Assembly: GCA_035268885.1 (NCBI GenBank)
Contig: DATFKA010000115.1
Location: forward strand, 1 to 64,000
Length of the DNA stretch: 64,000 bases
DNA from: DATFKA01 sp035268885
GTDB taxonomy: Bacteria > Bacteroidota > Bacteroidia > Chitinophagales > Saprospiraceae
Direction of reading: 5' to 3'
Both the position numbers and the translations under genes were made by a program. Positions 9,271 to 18,300 of this stretch are shown here, piece by piece (position 1 is the stretch's first letter; every line of letters begins with the position of its first letter). The notes under the pieces are model-generated. The model was given only the letters and a program-made list of their open reading frames with translations. It did no database searches and was not told the DNA's origin.

Positions 9271-9304
9271 CCCACCTTCTCTTAAGAAGACGGACTATGC
9301 GGTT
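9265..9304. terminator. Hairpin between converging DUF2237 and M48 genes
   Basis: GCATAG at the end of DUF2237 pairs with CTATGC about 30 bases on, and the inner segments (CTTCT against AGAAG) extend the stem with mismatches. It is a plausible shared terminator. Confidence 0.5.
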
Positions 9305-9338
9305 GATTTTTTCTTCGAAGCACTTTCAGTCTCTTGTT

Positions 9339-10136
9339 TTATTTGCCGAATTTTTCAATGGCAATGGGCGCCAAGCGCTCCAGATTGGCAATGCGTTCCT
9401 GATTGGGCGGGTGCGTAGATAAAAGCTTGGGTGGGGCTGCACCTCCGGAAAGGGCACTCATTCTTTCCCAAAACTTGGCTCCCTCGTAGGGGTCATAGCC
9501 AGCCATCGTCATAAAGTATAAGCCCAATTCATCCGCTTCGGATTCGTGTAGGCGGCTGTAGGCCAGGATACCCAGTTGGGAACCAATACCCAGCGCCGTT
9601 GCGGCCAGATTTTTGGTGGTTTGTGGTTGTTCAGCCAATAAGACCTCAACGGCCACCGCACTACCAAATTGGGCCAGAACCCCCTGACTCATGCGTTCTC
9701 CACCGTGTCCGGCAATGGCGTGTGCAATCTCATGGGACATTACTACGGCAATACCATCATCCGTATTACAGAGGGGCATAATACCCGTATAAAAGGCAAT
9801 TTTGCCACCAGGCATGGCCCAGGCATTGACCTGATCATCCTGAATGAGATTAATCTCCCAATTATAGCCATCAAGCTGCGCGCCCATGCCGTTGGCTCGC
9901 ATATACTGCTCAACGGAGGCAATAATATCATTTCCTACCCGGCGCAGACGCTGGACATCGTTATTGCTTTCGGCAACGGTTCTACTTTGGTTAAGTGCTT
10001 GTTGGTATTGCTCACTGGCCAGGGACATCATCTGAGCAGCGGGAATGATGGTGAGTTGCTTTCTACCCGTAATCGGTACTGTAGAGCAGGCTGCGAGTAC
10101 AAAGACCAGGAAAAGAATAAATACACGCTTGATCAT
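9339..10136 (-). CDS. M48-family zinc metalloprotease, lipoprotein
   Basis: The frame is open to 10400, but the true start is the ATG at 10136, which gives a lipoprotein signal peptide ending AAC at Cys17. The 265-residue product carries the zinc-binding HEIAH (135-139) and the third-ligand motif ESEAD (198-202), both diagnostic of family M48. Sequences around AWAMPGGKIAFYTG and STHPPNQERI are typical of the LoiP/YcaL/BepA type of periplasmic quality-control proteases. By family knowledge it should act on misfolded outer-membrane proteins. It follows murQ on the same strand after a 160-base gap. Confidence 0.9.
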   Translation of the reverse strand: MIKRVFILFLVFVLAACSTVPITGRKQLTIIPAAQMMSLASEQYQQALNQSRTVAESNNDVQRLRRVGNDIIASVEQYMRANGMGAQLDGYNWEINLIQDDQVNAWAMPGGKIAFYTGIMPLCNTDDGIAVVMSHEIAHAIAGHGGERMSQGVLAQFGSAVAVEVLLAEQPQTTKNLAATALGIGSQLGILAYSRLHESEADELGLYFMTMAGYDPYEGAKFWERMSALSGGAAPPKLLSTHPPNQERIANLERLAPIAIEKFGK

Positions 10137-10296
10137 AAGATTGGTTTTTATATAAAAAGTAAATATAAAACGAAGTGTTCGCGTACTCCGTTCGTGTAGA
10201 GGCAGTATTAATAAAACTTTAATTAAAAAAGCTTGTGAAAGGCTTAAGGCCCTCGAAGTCTCTACTTTACGAATATACGGGAAATGTTTCATTGAT

Positions 10297-11118
10297 TCAG
10301 CCCAGAAATCGCTCACGGTTCTGACTTTCAATGGCTTTTCGTACGCTACCGTGGGTGATGAGCAGTTGATGCGCCCGATCGTATTCGATCTGCAGGGCAC
10401 TCATGACCATCTTGGTACCTCGCTCCACCAATTTTTCATTACTTAATTGCATATCTACCATTTTATTATCCTGCACGCGCCCCAGGCCAATCATTGTGGT
10501 GGTGGATATCATGTTGAGCACCAATTTCTGTGCCGTTCCGGCCTTTAACCGGGTACTTCCCGTGACAAATTCCGGGCCTACAACAACTTCAATGGGATAA
10601 TCCGCATATTGACTTAGTGGCGTACCGGGGTTGCAAGTGATACAAGCGGTCGTGATGCCATGGTGTTGACATTCTTTGAGTCCATGGATGACGTAGGGCG
10701 TCGTTCCGGAGGCCGCAATTCCGATAACGACATCCTGAATATTGATATATTGATTATTCAGATCGATCCAGGCCTGCTTGGTACTGTCTTCTGCTTTTTC
10801 TACGGCACTGCGAATAGCCTGGTCACCACCGGCGATTAAACCGATTACCCAGTCTTCCGGGACACCAAAGGTAGGTGGACATTCCGAGGCATCCAGGATA
10901 CCCAGTCTTCCGGAGGTGCCGGCACCAATGTAAAAAAGTCGTCCCCCCTGCTTCATTTTATGGATGATGTGCTCTACTAATGGGGTGATTTGTGGAATAG
11001 CCTGACCAACTACCTCAGGTACACTGCGATCTTCTTGGTTCATCATTTTTAAAAGATCAGCTACTCTTTGCTTTTCGAGGTGGCGGTAGGGAGAAGGTTC
11101 TTCTGTTACTTTACTCAT
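10297..11118 (-). CDS. murQ: N-acetylmuramic acid 6-phosphate etherase
   Basis: SIS-domain enzyme that splits MurNAc-6-phosphate into GlcNAc-6-phosphate and D-lactate during peptidoglycan recycling. The start is placed at ATG 11118 (MSKVTEEPSPYRHLEK); the frame stays open a little further upstream without homology. Family motifs are RLFYIGAGTSGRLGILDASE with the CPPTFG that follows, VIGLIAGGDQAIR, GIAASGTTPYV, and KAGTAQKLVLNMIST near the C-terminus. Its 273 residues are slightly short for the family but all core motifs are present. No kinase partner (anmK or amgK) is visible nearby. Confidence 0.93.
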   Translation of the reverse strand: MSKVTEEPSPYRHLEKQRVADLLKMMNQEDRSVPEVVGQAIPQITPLVEHIIHKMKQGGRLFYIGAGTSGRLGILDASECPPTFGVPEDWVIGLIAGGDQAIRSAVEKAEDSTKQAWIDLNNQYINIQDVVIGIAASGTTPYVIHGLKECQHHGITTACITCNPGTPLSQYADYPIEVVVGPEFVTGSTRLKAGTAQKLVLNMISTTTMIGLGRVQDNKMVDMQLSNEKLVERGTKMVMSALQIEYDRAHQLLITHGSVRKAIESQNRERFLG

Positions 11119-11253
11119 AAATAAATGGATTCCTTTTGCTAAAAAGGCTATGTTTTTCGGGTACAAAAATCTAGCTGTAAATTATACTTTTTTGTTTGCT
11201 AAAAAAAACCGATTTTAGGAGATAAGAAAAATGGCCGAATTATCACCCAAATT

Positions 11254-12357
11254 ATGAAGATAAGAAAACAATCCTCGATCGGCGTGGCACTGCTACTTCC
11301 GATCTTTCTAATATGCCTGTTCCTCCTGGCTTCCCTACCGGCACCCCAAGGGGTAAACTACCGGGGGGCGAAGATCAAAGGCTTCTCCTGGGAAGCTACA
11401 GATTCCGTAGATCAGGAGCACATGCAATCCATCATGCCGTATCACGTCAATTGGATTGCCCAAACCCCCTTCGGCTGGCAAGCCAATGTCCACCAGCCCG
11501 AACTGGTCTACCGCAGTGACCGGGGCTACTGGGGCGAGCGGGATCGCGGCCTGATTCACACCACCGGAGTGGCGCAGCGAGCGGGCGTGCAAACGATGCT
11601 TAAACCACACATCTGGATGGGGCGCAACAGTGGCGGTTGGCGATCAGACATTGAGATGCAAAACGAGGCGGATTGGCAAATCTGGTTCGAGAATTACGAA
11701 AAATTTATTCTGCATTATGCCAGGCTGGCAGAGGAGCAACAGATCCCCCTCTTTTGTATAGGAACGGAGCTTTACAAGTGTGCCAGTCAGCGAGAAGCGG
11801 ATTGGCGAGCATTAATCGCCCGAATTCGCGAAGTGTATTCCGGTGATTTGACTTACGCGGCTAATTTTTATGAAGAGTACGAATCTATTCAGTTTTGGGA
11901 TGCCCTGGATTACATTGGAGTGCAGGGGTATTTCCCACTTACTAAAAAAGAAGATCCCAGCCTGGAGGACCTTAAAAAAGGCTGGCGCCCCCATTATAAG
12001 TCCTTAAAGCGATTTGCCGGGCGCTGGGATCGCCCGGTGATCTTTACGGAATTGGGTTACCGTAGTATGCGTAACGCGGCCATCGAACCCTGGACCTGGC
12101 CAGACCGTATGGAGTATAAGGAAGAAGATGTATCCACAGCGGTACAGGCACGGTGTTACGAGGCTTTCTTTAAGGTCTTCTGGGAGGAAGACTGGGTGGC
12201 GGGTGTTTTCTTCTGGAAATGGAGCCGTCGCAATTATAAGCCGGAAGCCTACGCCGCTCGTCAGCGCCGACGTCAACGGGATACTTCTCCGATCGATTTT
12301 TCTCCGAAGGAACCTGCCCTGGACGTTGTGGAAGATTGGTTTTCCAGGGGGGATTAA
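11254..12357 (+). CDS. GH113-like glycoside hydrolase, membrane-anchored or secreted
   Basis: The N-terminal hydrophobic segment (about 11-30) is a signal anchor or signal peptide. The body is a TIM barrel resembling glycoside hydrolase family 113 (beta-mannanase-like): GFSWEATDS, LKPHIWMGRNSGGW, then FCIGTELYKCA with acid/base candidate Glu172 and PVIFTELGYRS with nucleophile candidate Glu266. Spacing and sequence context of both glutamates fit clan A retaining enzymes. It is 367 residues long. The substrate is probably a beta-mannan or related glycan, inferred from family. Downstream and convergent lies a broken cyclase gene. Confidence 0.82.
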   Translation: MKIRKQSSIGVALLLPIFLICLFLLASLPAPQGVNYRGAKIKGFSWEATDSVDQEHMQSIMPYHVNWIAQTPFGWQANVHQPELVYRSDRGYWGERDRGLIHTTGVAQRAGVQTMLKPHIWMGRNSGGWRSDIEMQNEADWQIWFENYEKFILHYARLAEEQQIPLFCIGTELYKCASQREADWRALIARIREVYSGDLTYAANFYEEYESIQFWDALDYIGVQGYFPLTKKEDPSLEDLKKGWRPHYKSLKRFAGRWDRPVIFTELGYRSMRNAAIEPWTWPDRMEYKEEDVSTAVQARCYEAFFKVFWEEDWVAGVFFWKWSRRNYKPEAYAARQRRRQRDTSPIDFSPKEPALDVVEDWFSRGD

Positions 12358-12409
12358 CGGATGGTATACAAGGAGACGGGACGTCGCTTACCACGCAGCT
12401 GCAAGTCGC

Positions 12410-12932
12410 TCATCTCGCGGGGACGCAGGCCGTTTGGCGCAGACCCTGGTCCAGCTTCCAGATGATGACAATCTCATCTCCAACGTACTGGTGAATGATA
12501 CCACGGGAATTAAGAATCGGTAGGGTGGCCTCCCGAAAAAAGGCCCGTAGAAAATTGAAGTATTTTCCAATAAAAAATCGCGCAAAACGCCCGGCACGTA
12601 TTTGTCATTCACCAAAAGGGCGGCTATACTGATGAAGGAAATGATGAGCCACAGGGAATAATTCTTGAAATACTCCAGACTCCAAAGGTAGTCCCCGATG
12701 CTCCAAAAAAAAATACCATAATATAACCGCCCACTAAAGCTGCCGCCAGTGCACGGAGCACGTCGTAGGTTAAATAAGTCCAAAAGGGATAATTCGCATC
12801 CAGGTCGACGTGGTTTAGCAGTACTTCGTATTCGAATAAAAATTGTCCCACGGCAATAAGTACCCATAAGCTTATGATTCAGCTGAGTTTCTTGAGTTGC
12901 AATTTTAGGTGGTTTCTTGCCAGGACTTTCAT
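12410..12932 (-). pseudogene. Broken class III adenylate/guanylate cyclase with membrane N-terminus
   Basis: Reading the minus strand from ATG 12932 gives a short basic N-terminus, an in-frame TGA after residue 17, then a membrane segment (LWVLIAVGQFLFEYEVLLNH) and TYLTYDVLRALAAALVGGYI. The sense then moves to a second frame (GDYLWSLEYFKNYSLWLI, then LLVNDKYVPGVLRDFLL) and back to the first (FFREATLPILNSRGIIHQY, then VGDEIVIIWK) before a stop. The final motif is the metal/nucleotide core of class III cyclases. The segment between GVLRDFLL and KYF that should hold the first catalytic aspartate is missing, and the domain ends early. So there is one nonsense codon, two frame changes and internal plus C-terminal deletion. 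Recognition of the family is from memory. Confidence 0.75.
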
Positions 12933-13027
12933 ACTTGTAATTTAGGAAATTGCTAATGGATTTTTTGGCGAAAGCCAAGAAAACCCTGCGATCAAAGAAT
13001 TTACTTTCCACCCTGGTCATTTGAAAG

Positions 13028-13035
13028 TAAATTTG
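13028..13035 (+). promoter_or_regulatory. -7 promoter box for the cytochrome c gene
   Basis: TAAATTTG matches the Bacteroidota -7 consensus TAnnTTTG, about 50 bases before the chosen start codon. No clear TTG is seen at the -33 distance. Confidence 0.5.
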
Positions 13036-13083
13036 TACATTAATGGCTGTATTCGATCAGTTAACCTAAAATCCATTTCTACC

Positions 13084-14019
13084 ATGAAAAGAGTAATGAA
13101 AGTACTGTTTATCTTACTTGGTGTTGCCGTCTTATTAGTTGCGGGCTTTCTGGCTTTCCTCAAATTTAAACCACTTCCCAATTACAGTGATGTGCCGCTT
13201 AAGGAAATAAATATCACCGCCGATAGTGCCACGCTGGCGCTGGGCAGAAAGCTGGTCGACCACAATTGTGCGGGGTGCCACCGTCCCGAAGGCCAGGTTT
13301 ATGCCGGAGGCTATTTCGAAGATGAAGCAGCACACAAAGCCTTCGGAACCCTTTACGTTCCCAATATTACCCAAAGCATGGAAAATGGCATTGGAGATTA
13401 TACGGCTGCCGAACTGTACCGCTTGTTACGTACGGGCGTAAACAAAGAAGGAAAACCACTTCTGCCGGTTATGCCCCGCTACGTGATTATGGCCGATGAA
13501 GACCTTAAAGCCATCATTGCCTATTTGCAGTCCAGCGATCAGGCAGTACTAGCGGATGAGACCGCACAACCGCCGCATAAGCCGAGTTTATTAGCCAAAG
13601 GTCTACTAAGCTTTGCGATTAAACCCTTTCCTTATAAGGAGCAATACCCGGCCAAACCGCCGATCAGTGATCCGGTGGCCTACGGAAAATATCTGGTAGA
13701 CGCTCAGATGGGCTGCTACTTTTGCCACTCGGCCGGCCTGGATAAGTGGGATATGGAAAACCCGGTAAATACCGAGGGCTACCTGGGTGGTGGCACTGCT
13801 TTCCTCGTCAAGGAAGATACGATTGTATCTCCCAGCTTGTTGATGGACGGTGAATCTAATGTCAGTCAGTGGACTAAAGAAGCCTTCATCGGGGCCGTGA
13901 AATACGGGCAGCGGGAAGGACAGGCTGGCTACCGTAAGCCTATGCACCCTTATCCTATGCTGGATAGCCTGGAAATTGGTGCGATTTACGCCTATTTAAA
14001 CGATTACTCCGGAAAATAA
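13084..14019 (+). CDS. Dihaem cytochrome c, membrane-anchored
   Basis: Start chosen at ATG 13084 (MKRVMKVLFILLGVAVLLV), since the -7 box and likely transcription start lie just upstream; an earlier TTG frame extension is unlikely. The 311-residue product has an N-terminal membrane anchor (about 6-25) and two cytochrome c domains with haem motifs CAGCH (62-66) and CYFCH (211-215). Candidate distal methionines are in PVMPRY and KPMHPYPM. It should carry electrons in the periplasm; the partner is unknown. A FAH-family gene follows after 13 bases, suggesting co-transcription. Confidence 0.88.
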   Translation: MKRVMKVLFILLGVAVLLVAGFLAFLKFKPLPNYSDVPLKEINITADSATLALGRKLVDHNCAGCHRPEGQVYAGGYFEDEAAHKAFGTLYVPNITQSMENGIGDYTAAELYRLLRTGVNKEGKPLLPVMPRYVIMADEDLKAIIAYLQSSDQAVLADETAQPPHKPSLLAKGLLSFAIKPFPYKEQYPAKPPISDPVAYGKYLVDAQMGCYFCHSAGLDKWDMENPVNTEGYLGGGTAFLVKEDTIVSPSLLMDGESNVSQWTKEAFIGAVKYGQREGQAGYRKPMHPYPMLDSLEIGAIYAYLNDYSGK

Positions 14020-14032
14020 ACTAAAGTATAAT

Positions 14033-14875
14033 ATGAAGCTGTACAGAGTCAGGCAGGGCATACTCATGGAGCAGAAAGATCAGTTCTTCTTACTGGAAAA
14101 TGAAGACTGGGATACCTTTATCAACGATGATGATCTTTTTGCGAAAGCGCAAGCTCGCCTGGCCAAACTCCCGCCTATTCGCAGGCCCGAGTCCTATCTG
14201 CCTACGCATCTGTTACCCCCAATTGGTACACAAGAAGTTTGGGCCAGTGGCGTCACGTACTTCAATAGCAAATTGGCCCGCCAGGAGGAATCTAAAGAGG
14301 CGGGTGGGGGAGACTTTTACGCCAAAGTGTACCTGGCCGACCGGCCCGAGCTTTTCTTTAAAGCCACGGCACAGCGGACCGTAGGGCAGGGGGGCAAGGT
14401 ACGCATCCGCCGTGACTCCACCTGGAACGTACCCGAGCCGGAGTTGACCCTCTTGCTTTCCTCCAGCGGTAAAATTGTAGGCTACACCATCGGCAACGAT
14501 ATGAGCTCCCGTAGTATCGAAGGTGAAAACCCACTGTATTTACCTCAAGCGAAAACCTACGATGGAAGTGCCGCTCTGGGCCCCGGTATTTTAGTCCGGG
14601 AGCATCCCATTGACATGGATACTTCCGTGAAAATGGACATATACCGGGTGGGGAAGTCCGTTTTCAGCGGACAAACCAGGCTCTCCGAAATGAAACGCCA
14701 ACCCGAAGAATTGGCGGCCTATCTATACCGGGAATGCAGTTTCCCCAAGGGCTGTTTCCTGATGACGGGCACCGGCATCGTACCGCGTAGTGACTTTACC
14801 CTGGTCAGTGGCGATCGGATCAGTATTACCATTCCACCCATTGGGGTGTTGGAGAATGTGGTTGCAGAAACATGA
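14033..14875 (+). CDS. Fumarylacetoacetate hydrolase (FAH) family protein
   Basis: A 280-residue enzyme of the FAH superfamily. The catalytic C-terminal fold begins near residue 68 (VWASGVTYFNSK). Metal-binding residues are expected in VPEPELTLLL (the E-x-E pair) and the aspartate of IGNDMSSRSIE; later GPGILV, SGQTRLSEM and LMTGTGIVP fit the fold. Members hydrate, decarboxylate or hydrolyse 2-oxo acids in aromatic or sugar-acid catabolism. The context (cytochrome c upstream) does not identify the substrate. It closely resembles fumarylacetoacetate hydrolase-like proteins annotated near sugar-acid pathways. Confidence 0.85.
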   Translation: MKLYRVRQGILMEQKDQFFLLENEDWDTFINDDDLFAKAQARLAKLPPIRRPESYLPTHLLPPIGTQEVWASGVTYFNSKLARQEESKEAGGGDFYAKVYLADRPELFFKATAQRTVGQGGKVRIRRDSTWNVPEPELTLLLSSSGKIVGYTIGNDMSSRSIEGENPLYLPQAKTYDGSAALGPGILVREHPIDMDTSVKMDIYRVGKSVFSGQTRLSEMKRQPEELAAYLYRECSFPKGCFLMTGTGIVPRSDFTLVSGDRISITIPPIGVLENVVAET

Positions 14876-15055
14876 GTTTGCTTAAGGAAATATACGCCAT
14901 CATTTTCCTTTGTTGCAGGCGGCAGGGCTAATAGAATCTGGGCATTATCTTTTTATTAGGTCGTTGGTTCTCTGATTTTCAAATAATTATGATTGCAGAC
15001 GGCTCCTATGCTGTAATGGAACTGTTTGCTGAAACTCGAATAGGTCTAAAATAAA

Positions 15056-15089
15056 AAAGGCATCAATCAATTTAATGACTGATGCCTTG
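15056..15089 (-). terminator. Terminator of the tRNA-Leu gene
   Basis: On the minus strand AAGGCATCA pairs with TGATGCCTT and is followed by a T-run, directly after the tRNA 3' end. Confidence 0.8.
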
Positions 15090-15174
15090 TACCCGGAGCG
15101 GGAATCGAACCCGCACGGCCGCAATGGCCACAGGATTTTAAGTCCTGCGTGTCTACCAATTCCACCACCCGGGC
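15090..15174 (-). tRNA. tRNA-Leu (anticodon TAA)
   Basis: An 85-nt cloverleaf on the minus strand: acceptor GCCCGGG pairing with TCCGGGT (two G-T ends), discriminator A, D-arm with TGGTAGACACG, and anticodon stem CAGGA/TCCTG around loop CTTAAAA (anticodon TAA). It has a long variable arm as expected for class II tRNA-Leu, and a T-loop GGTTCGATTCC. CCA is not encoded. Confidence 0.95.
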
Positions 15175-15237
15175 CTTGGTACTCATTTAGTTAAAAGGCT
15201 TTCTCCTTTGAAAAAGTTCCTTCCTTCAAGAGCGATG

Positions 15238-15269
15238 CAAAACTACTTCAAAATTCAATAATTTCGCAA
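15238..15269 (-). promoter_or_regulatory. Promoter of tRNA-Leu
   Basis: Minus-strand TTG (15269-15267), 21-nt spacer, then TAGTTTTG (15245-15238). This fits the Bacteroidota housekeeping promoter and lies about 65 bases before the tRNA 5' end. Confidence 0.65.
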
Positions 15270-15391
15270 TCTTTTTTAAAGTTTTTCTTCCTACCCACCC
15301 AAAAAGTCAAACTCACCCGACCACCCGACCACCCGAAAATCTGGCATAGCTTTTGCTTCTTCTCTTGTAGATAACCTTGCAAATCCTTTAT

Positions 15392-18300
15392 ATGAGAAAG
15401 CCATTACGATCCCATGCCTTATTTTATGGATTATTACTTCCGATGTTCATGCACTTGTTGTATGTCAACCACAGTCCCAAGACAGCCCTGCCGGAAAACA
15501 GTAGAGTAGTAGCCGATATTGTGGGTTGTGCCGGAAATGATACCCGTCTGGAAATTTGTACTTTTTGTAGTGATATCGATATGGAGATCAACTTCATGGA
15601 GCGTTTAGATGGTCAACCGCGCTCGGGAGGAGTCTGGACGGATCTGGACAATTCGGGCTTGGACATCAGTGATTCCACCCGCGTGGATGTGGCCGGACTG
15701 AATACGGGGATTTATCGTTTTCGCTATAATACCAGCGCCCAGGGAGCCTGTCCGGATGATTCGGCTGTGCTAAGCCTGGATGTGACCGGTGCCAATACCA
15801 TTGCCTGTGTAGATCGGATTGAGGCACAGCTCGGAGCTGATTGTGCCTTTGAATTGATGGTCGATCAGGTGCTGTCGGGCAGTGCCGTTTGTGAAGACGA
15901 ACTCAGCGTGCTGGCCTTTGATTTTGCCACGGGTTTTAATGGAAGCGTTCTTACGGAATCCCAGGTGGGAAAGGAATTGGACGTTGTCCTTTTTAAGCAG
16001 GGCTGCGCTGTACCGCTTTGCAATACAACCATCTTTTTGCAAGACCGGGGAGCACCCAGTATTAGCGATATCAACTGGTTGGGGGATGATTATACCCTGT
16101 ATTGCGAAGATATGAACCGAATTGTCAATAATCCCCGCAGTTGGGAAGATCCTTCTTATAAATATTACTTGGGTGCACCGCTGATTAATGACTGTAGTGG
16201 CTTCTTTGTCTCCGTTACTGATAATGTAATTTACGAACCCTGTGGCACTAATGAATATGCCACTTTACAGCGTACTTTTATTATTACCGATGCGGCGGGT
16301 AATTTCTCTTCTACTACACTGGACGCCACTTTTATCTATCCCGACCTTAGCCAAATTGCCAAATTACCCGACCTGACGATTAGCGAATGTGACCCGAACG
16401 GGGTGGCCGTACCCGATACCTACCCTTATCTGATTAATGCTTTTGGAGATACTATCTATTTGAAAGAAGATGGCTGTAACTACTCCATTGGTTTTGAAGA
16501 TCGAGATTTCTTCGTTTGTGGTGGCGCCCGAAAAATTGAACGTGAAGTCCGCTATTTTGATTGGTGTACCGATCAGTTTTACCCGATTGATACCCTGGTT
16601 ATCAAAATTGGCGACTTTAGTGGGCCGGTGATTGAGCGGCAGGTGGATACCGCTAATATTCCGACCTCGCCCTTTGGTTGTGGAGGGGCGATTTCCTTAC
16701 AACGCGAAGCCATAGAATTATTATTCGACGTAAATATCAGGGATTGTAATCCCAATGTAAGAGTGAGTGGTAAGGTGGAATCCTGGGATGCCCAAACCAA
16801 TACTTATCAGTCGGGAGTAGCGCTACACCACGACACCTATATTGATCAGATTCCGGCTGGATTAAATCGCTTTATTATCTCGATGGAAGATGGCTGTAAG
16901 GGGCAATCGGTCGATACCCTCTATTTTCGCACTATTGATCAGATTCCGCCCGTCATGTCCTGTATTGATCGCCTAATTGTATCCATGAGTGAAGGGCCCT
17001 ACGCCAAGGTGGGTTATGTTGATATCAACGAAGGCAGTTCGGATAATTGTGCCATCACTTCCTTTAAGGTAAGACGCCAAGTGGCTCCCGAGGCATACGA
17101 GTACTACGATTACGACGGAGATGGTCAGGTTCTGGGAGACGAGTTGGATGAGAACGGGTATACTCGTTTTGACGATTTGCGCTCGGATGGAGATTACGTG
17201 GAGTATTATTGTAATGATTTACTGCAGCCAGAGCAGCCCGTGGAGCTCTGGGGCTGGGATGCTTACGGAAATATGAATACCTGTTGGGCCACCGTGCTGC
17301 TGGAAGATAAACTGCCCCCCGTTTGCATTGCACCGAAAGATACCGTGGTGGCCTGTTACGATTATGTACCAACTGATCTGAGTCCGTTCGGCACCGCGGA
17401 GGCCTCCGATTACAGCTGTGGTGATTTGCTTATCGAAGAATTACCCGCAATCCATTCCACGAATCAGTGTGGACAGGGTACCATCCTACGTCGGTTTCAA
17501 GCGACCAAAAATCCAAACGCGGACCAGCCCCGGCTAGGACCGATTTGTGTGCAGACCATTCGTATTGAAGCGATTCATGATTACAGTATTTGTTTTCCGG
17601 CGGATACCAGTCTGGAATGTGGCCTGGAATTGGCCCAAATGGAGCCTGAGCTCAATAGTAACGGCTGCGCCCTTTTTGCCGTCAGCTTTGAAGATATCAG
17701 GCTAGAAACCGAAAATGCGGCCTGCTACAAGCTCATCCGTACCTACAGTGTGATCAATTGGTGCGAGTATCAAAAAGAGGATCCTTTTATCCACATCGAA
17801 CGCGACGTAAATGACGATAACATCCCGGGGAATTTACCGGTTTGTGTTGTGGTCAAACCGGGAGATAGTACCTTTTTGGATAGTAATACCAATCCCTACG
17901 ATACCCTCCCCGACCATAAGGGCTACTACTACGGTAGTCAATCCAACCCTAATCTTCGATCCACGGGTTACTGGAAGTATACCCAGCATATTCAGGTACG
18001 GGATACTACGCCTCCGGCACTAAGCTTTCCGGATAGCCTGGTTTTTGAAAGCCGCTATGCTACTGGGCAGGATCAGTGCTTTGGCTTGGCTACCATCCCC
18101 TTTACGATTGAGGAGACCTGCGACACCTTTATAGACTTGAGCCTTTCGTTGGATTTAAATGCTCAGGGAGAAGATTTTGTTCCGCTGTCGAAGGAATATT
18201 TGTTTGGCGACTTTCCGAATTATGAGCTCATGACCGAGTTTCCAATCGGTAATCATCAGCTGCGCATCAGAGCAAACGACGGCTGCGGAAATACCAGTAT

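Noticed and set aside
12388..13020. A single 210-codon minus-strand frame over the cyclase region
   Set aside because: It mixes sense and out-of-frame segments of the broken cyclase; the protein homology follows other frames, so it is not one gene.
14989..15054. 21-codon frame MIADGSYAVMELFAETRIGLK
   Set aside because: Too short, with no clear ribosome binding site or homology; may be the relic of a larger gene.
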